39,849 nt of DNA from contig JAGXBC010000006.1 in the NCBI GenBank assembly GCA_018971305.1, positions 1 to 39,849 of the forward strand, read 5' to 3'. The translations under genes and the position numbers were made by a program. Under the pieces are notes generated by a model. That model ran no database searches, had not been told where the DNA came from, and saw nothing but the letters and a program-made list of their open reading frames with translations. Origin of the DNA: Patescibacteria group bacterium. GTDB lineage: Bacteria > Patescibacteriota > Minisyncoccia > UBA6257 > 2-01-FULL-56-20. Positions 37,219 to 39,849 of this stretch are shown piece after piece; the stretch's first letter is position 1; every line of letters begins with the position of its first letter.

Positions 37219-37329
37219 TTATTTCTCCTTTGTAATCTTCCATTGAAATCCACAGTTCCAACAACGATACAAAGTACTCCATAATTTCCGTATATCGCTA
37301 TAATCATGACAGTTTGGACAAATTATCAT
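37219..37329 (-). CDS. 36-residue zinc-ribbon microprotein
   Basis: It begins MIICPNCHDYSDIRKLW and ends with CWNCGFQWKITKEK: two CxxC knuckles 17 residues apart, a minimal zinc ribbon. An AAAGGAG site precedes it, and its start overlaps the stop of the upstream gene (ATGA). It is shorter than most automatic cut-offs, but the metal motif and the coupling support it. Confidence 0.7.
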   Translation of the reverse strand: MIICPNCHDYSDIRKLWSTLYRCWNCGFQWKITKEK

Positions 37330-37670
37330 ACCTTCTCCTTTGTCGATTGAAGGGAAGAAAAAATATCCACAATTTCATCTTCATTCATCCAATAGCGAGC
37401 ATCTGTACCTTTTCCGTTTAATTTCATATGTTCCCGAAATCGTTTTTTTATTTCCTCCACCGCTTCCCGCCGTCCTTGGGCAAGAGCGTCAAAGTAGACG
37501 GAGTGGAGAAACTTTTTTACAAAGTCAATACACATATCATTCGTTTCCTGCCGTTTACCTACGAAATCATTAGCCTTTGCTTCGGATAGAGCATCACCAA
37601 TTTGATAAACGATATTCATGGCTATATGTTCTTTTTCTTCTTCCCATGTTCCTTTTCGTTGAGTGGTCAT
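37326..37670 (-). CDS. 114-residue hypothetical protein
   Basis: The start at 37670 is right after the stop of the small zinc gene; an in-frame ATG 18 bases earlier is less likely. A charged helical protein (begins MTTQRKGTWEEEKEHIAMN) with KRFREHMKLNGKGTDARYWM near the C-terminus. No domain recognised. It is in a run of coupled small genes. Confidence 0.65.
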   Translation of the reverse strand: MTTQRKGTWEEEKEHIAMNIVYQIGDALSEAKANDFVGKRQETNDMCIDFVKKFLHSVYFDALAQGRREAVEEIKKRFREHMKLNGKGTDARYWMNEDEIVDIFSSLQSTKEKV

Positions 37671-37671
37671 A

Positions 37672-37773
37672 TTATTTTTGTCGAACATAACCGCATTTTC
37701 TACACTTCCAAGAAAAATTCTTTTTTACTGTATGCCATCTGTTATATCCGCATTTTTCACAAGGTTTTTTCAT
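37672..37773 (-). CDS. 33-residue zinc-ribbon microprotein
   Basis: It begins MKKPCEKCGYNRWHTVKK and ends WKCRKCGYVRQK, i.e. two CxxC knuckles 19 residues apart with Gly-Tyr after each, a textbook zinc ribbon in only 33 residues. A GGAGA site is seven bases upstream, just after a small GAGGG/CCCTC hairpin (37784-37798). The next gene starts one base after its stop. Confidence 0.7.
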   Translation of the reverse strand: MKKPCEKCGYNRWHTVKKNFSWKCRKCGYVRQK

Positions 37774-37795
37774 ATCTTCTCCGAGGGGGAAGCCC

Positions 37796-38422
37796 TCAAA
37801 ATAAACTTTTCTGATTTCCGATAATTTCTTTTACTTCTAAGGCTTCATTGAGAATATGCAAACCTGTTTCTGGCTCAACACAATTCCTCAGTATTGCCCG
37901 TTTATCAATTCCCGTATATTTATCTAGATTGAATCCTTTTCGTGTTTCCAATACTTTTATGCCTGCCATATGTTTCCGGCTTTTCTTATCAATATCCCGT
38001 ATCAGAAAGTTTGTCCAAAAATAATGTCGGCTGATTTCTCTCGGCTTGATAAGGGGGGGGTACCAGCTTATGACATTCTCAACACAAAACTTTCCCTTAA
38101 AATATCCCTGCAAAAATACAATTTCTTCATAAAGTTTCATATCGGGAAATACAGGTTTATTCTGTTTTCGCTGTTCAACGGCTAATTCTTTTCGGATATG
38201 GCTATGGCTCGGACATGGTGGGCTACTCCATATAAAGTCATACTCCTCAAAATGCGCCAACAGATACGCATGGGCATCTTCAACCAAAACCCTATCCTGG
38301 GGAAAGAAGTCTTGGTAAATCGCAGCAATCTTCGGGTCTATCTCCACAGCCGTAATCTCATGGCTATCCCCCCATAATTTTCTGTTTCCCCCTATTCCGG
38401 CGTATAAGTTAAGTATTCTCAT
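37796..38422 (-). CDS. short DNA cytosine-C5 methyltransferase
   Basis: A 208-residue methyltransferase of the C5 family. Motif I is LYAGIGGNRKLWG (residues 6-18), motif II ends AVEID, motif IV is WSSPPCPSHS with catalytic Cys70, and motif VI is FCVENV (Glu115). It lacks the large target-recognition domain of restriction-system enzymes, as do other compact phage versions. No cognate endonuclease is next to it, so protecting phage DNA from host restriction is the likely role. Some phage relatives may act on nucleotides or be inactive. The start is ATGA-coupled to a 15-codon ORF. Confidence 0.85.
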   Translation of the reverse strand: MRILNLYAGIGGNRKLWGDSHEITAVEIDPKIAAIYQDFFPQDRVLVEDAHAYLLAHFEEYDFIWSSPPCPSHSHIRKELAVEQRKQNKPVFPDMKLYEEIVFLQGYFKGKFCVENVISWYPPLIKPREISRHYFWTNFLIRDIDKKSRKHMAGIKVLETRKGFNLDKYTGIDKRAILRNCVEPETGLHILNEALEVKEIIGNQKSLF

Positions 38423-38466
38423 TTTCCCCTCACTATCTCGATAATATCGTCAGATTTATACATCAT
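38419..38466 (-). CDS. possible 15-residue leader peptide before the methyltransferase
   Basis: A 16-codon frame (begins MMYKSDDIIEI) lies between the nuclease stop and the methyltransferase, its stop overlapping the methyltransferase ATG (ATGA). It could couple translation or be an accident. There is no convincing ribosome site of its own. Confidence 0.25.
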   Translation of the reverse strand: MMYKSDDIIEIVRGK

Positions 38467-38471
38467 AATTT

Positions 38472-39068
38472 TTAGATCTTAAAATGACAAGCCTCCCCGT
38501 ATGGGCAATCGTATTGTATACAATGTTTATTTTCATCAAGCCCCCCGTAAAACTTGCCCGCTTCTATCCCGGTGATAGCCTCGTCTACCCAGATCTTCGC
38601 TTTCGCAAGCTCCGTATCACTCGCCTCAAAGTAAAACGTCTTGAAGTCCGACAGATCAAAATGACAGGTAATGAGTAGCGCCTTGTGGAAGCCCGTAACC
38701 ATCGCGTAGTAGCGCCATTGCATATGATCCCAGAACTTTTGCTGGCTCCATGTAGTGCCCCCGGTCTTTATTTCCGCGATTACCTTACTGTCATAGGCGA
38801 TCATGTCGATGTAGCCGTGCAACGTGAATTTGTCATTATAGGGCTTGAGCGTATGGTGTTCGGCCTCGGTAAAATGCCAATCGAAGGTTGAAAGGCGGGG
38901 ATCTTTTTTTATGCCGAGGCAATGATCCTGTATGATTTTATGGGCATCTTTGCCATGTTGCATGGCCTCTGTGGTCACCGTTTTTATTCCTAACATGGCA
39001 TTTAACCAAGAATGTGGTGATATATGATAATTATTAATTTTTGTATAACTAAGAATAATTTTTCCCAT
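38472..39068 (-). CDS. PD-(D/E)XK exonuclease of the recombination module (Cas4/RecB-like)
   Basis: A 198-residue nuclease expected to make the single strands that the Rad52-type protein anneals. Motifs: MQHGKDAHKII (residues 36-46, helical His motif), LHGYIDMI with Asp88, VIAEIKTGG with Glu99 and Lys101, then the QxxxY-like MQWRYYAMV. The C-terminus carries CIQYDCPYGEACHF, as in the Fe-S cluster of Cas4/AddB enzymes. The usual N-terminal Cys partner is Ser (HISPHSW), so an intact cluster is doubtful. The ATG at 39068 fits the family start and overlaps the HNH gene by 20 bases. Confidence 0.85.
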   Translation of the reverse strand: MGKIILSYTKINNYHISPHSWLNAMLGIKTVTTEAMQHGKDAHKIIQDHCLGIKKDPRLSTFDWHFTEAEHHTLKPYNDKFTLHGYIDMIAYDSKVIAEIKTGGTTWSQQKFWDHMQWRYYAMVTGFHKALLITCHFDLSDFKTFYFEASDTELAKAKIWVDEAITGIEAGKFYGGLDENKHCIQYDCPYGEACHFKI

Positions 39069-39510
39069 ATATATTACCTTTTTGAAAACCAAACTTTTTT
39101 CCTTCTTTATATGCTTTATTAACTCCAATACTTATTTTTTTAAGAGTTTTTTTGCTTACAGGGTGTCCCATTAATGATTTTCTTATTTTTTCTCTTGTTT
39201 CTTTTGGTATAGGTCGTCCAATTTGATGATTTGCAGGATGTTGATGGCGCGTCATTACAATAAGATTTGTAATTTGATTATCCTGTTTATTACCATTTAT
39301 GTGATGCACAACTTCATTAATTTTCAAATATCTACCCAATTCTTGTTCCATAACATATCTATGTTGTAGAATATATCCATGATTATTATTAGGATGATCT
39401 GGTTTCCATATTTTTATGTATCCTTGACCATCCCCAACAATACCACCTTTCCAACTTGTACTTTTTTCTCCCTTCAAAAATCTACCTAATTTATCGCGTT
39501 TAATTTCCAT
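39049..39510 (-). CDS. HNH homing-type endonuclease
   Basis: A 153-residue free-standing HNH endonuclease. The centre has NEVVHHINGNKQDNQITNL (paired His, Asn, His-type signature), preceded by HGYILQHRYVMEQELGRYL. The C-terminal third contains a NUMOD3-like DNA-binding repeat (KIRKSLMGHPVSKKTLKK). Much more AT-rich than the nuclease and coiled-coil genes that it separates, so it is probably a recent mobile insertion. It has its own promoter (39517-39545), with the ATG six bases after the -10. Confidence 0.88.
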   Translation of the reverse strand: MEIKRDKLGRFLKGEKSTSWKGGIVGDGQGYIKIWKPDHPNNNHGYILQHRYVMEQELGRYLKINEVVHHINGNKQDNQITNLIVMTRHQHPANHQIGRPIPKETREKIRKSLMGHPVSKKTLKKISIGVNKAYKEGKKFGFQKGNIYGKNYS

Positions 39511-39516
39511 GAACAC

Positions 39517-39545
39517 AGTATAACCTATATTCTAATCATTTGCAA
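39517..39545 (-). promoter_or_regulatory. promoter of the HNH gene, leaderless geometry
   Basis: On the minus strand TTGCAA (39545-39540), 17 bases, TATACT (39522-39517), then exactly six bases to the ATG at 39510. It shares the 6-base rule with the rightward leaderless promoters. Confidence 0.65.
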
Positions 39546-39550
39546 CTAGG

Positions 39551-39849
39551 CTATTCATCTTTCGCCTCACGAATCTGAATGAATATGTTTACTCTGACAC
39601 CCTTGATTTTTACGCCGGATTGATAGAGTTTCCGCAGCTTCTCGCTGTCCGCGACGGTTTTTACGGCCCCTAGCTCTTTCGCCTTTGAGAATGTCACATC
39701 AGTCACGATTATCCGCTTGACCTGCGAGAGAAAATGCCCATCCACCCTCATGCCGGTCACTTTCATTTTAATGAGCCGATCCCGCAATTCATCATTGACG
39801 ACCGACTGTGCAGCGGCGATTTCGTCCTTTTCCGACTTTAACTGCATCG
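39551..39849 (-). CDS. small coiled-coil recombination-module protein (C-terminal part; starts at 204 across the join)
   Basis: The C-terminal part of the 117-residue protein described at 1-204. Bases 39701-39849 duplicate 1-149. Across the real circular join the frame is continuous, which confirms circularity. This half is beta-rich with VTGMRVDGHFLSQVKRI and the closing GVRVNIFIQIREAKDE. The HNH gene follows after a 40-base gap holding its promoter. Confidence 0.8.
   Translation of the reverse strand, partial: MQLKSEKDEIAAAQSVVNDELRDRLIKMKVTGMRVDGHFLSQVKRIIVTDVTFSKAKELGAVKTVADSEKLRKLYQSGVKIKGVRVNIFIQIREAKDE
39701..39849. repeat. terminal redundancy of the contig (copy 2)
   Basis: Exact copy of bases 1-149. 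Within it the coiled-coil gene is interrupted only by the linear display. Confidence 0.95.

Noticed and set aside
37784-37798. GAGGG/CCCTC hairpin between methyltransferase and the 33-residue gene as a terminator
   Set aside because: No T-run follows in the leftward direction and a ribosome site lies directly after it, so termination is unlikely.
1-39849. Stop-codon reassignment
   Set aside because: TGA, TAA and TAG all end plausible genes, with many ATGA overlaps, so the standard code applies.
1-39849. CRISPR array, integrase, lysogeny genes, insertion sequences
   Set aside because: I found no regularly spaced repeats with unique spacers, no recombinase motifs (Tyr or Ser type) and no transposase. 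The only tandem array is the gap-free 9-bp repeat at 1819-1872.

Overview
This window is a complete, essentially lytic tailed-phage genome (Caudoviricetes) from a metagenome-style circular assembly. Bases 1-149 are repeated exactly at 39701-39849, so the true circle is 39,700 bp and one gene is cut by the chosen origin. The standard code is used: TGA stops are common, often as ATGA overlaps. I see no integrase, lysogeny repressor, DNA polymerase or RNA polymerase. The host is unknown. A GH25 endolysin, a glucosaminidase and a YvrJ-like small holin candidate fit a peptidoglycan-bearing, possibly monoderm, bacterium.

Layout: two transcription arms diverge from a control region at about 3586-3690. 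The leftward arm (minus strand) runs from 3585 through the origin of numbering to 35121. It carries a P-loop helicase-like replication protein, several very small zinc-ribbon proteins, a Rad52-type annealing protein, a small coiled-coil partner, a PD-(D/E)XK nuclease, a cytosine-C5 methyltransferase, two HNH endonucleases and a string of small unknown genes. The rightward arm (3690 to about 35287) begins with a small HTH protein, a Holliday-junction-resolvase-like nuclease and membrane microproteins. A GroES-GroEL chaperonin operon follows, then terminase small and large subunits, an Asn tRNA, portal, a kinase-fold-like protein, scaffold, major capsid protein, capsid-associated proteins, a glycosyltransferase-methyltransferase pair, connector, tail and fibre proteins, ejection proteins, and a lysis cassette (holin-like proteins and GH25 endolysin). 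A small island at 24210-24561 reads against the late genes.

The most interesting content is of three kinds. First, the phage encodes both halves of a chaperonin (GroES-like and GroEL-like, overlapping ATGA) just upstream of the packaging genes, followed by a 27-residue Ser/Lys-only-type peptide. Second, promoter architecture is very regular. Near-consensus, mostly extended -10 elements sit exactly six bases before the ATG of nine genes, predicting leaderless mRNAs. Six structural genes instead have a promoter, a short hairpin and a U-tract running to, or close to, the AUG with no Shine-Dalgarno. A third group has ordinary Shine-Dalgarno sites. Third, the divergent control region and replication genes carry palindromic operator-like sites, a 9-bp iteron-like array and a start-codon-sequestering pseudoknot candidate.

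Base composition is mosaic: AT-rich leftward arm, AT-rich fibre cassette (about 19.84-22.87 kb), GC-richer head and tail module, and a composition step inside the large terminase gene between its two domains.
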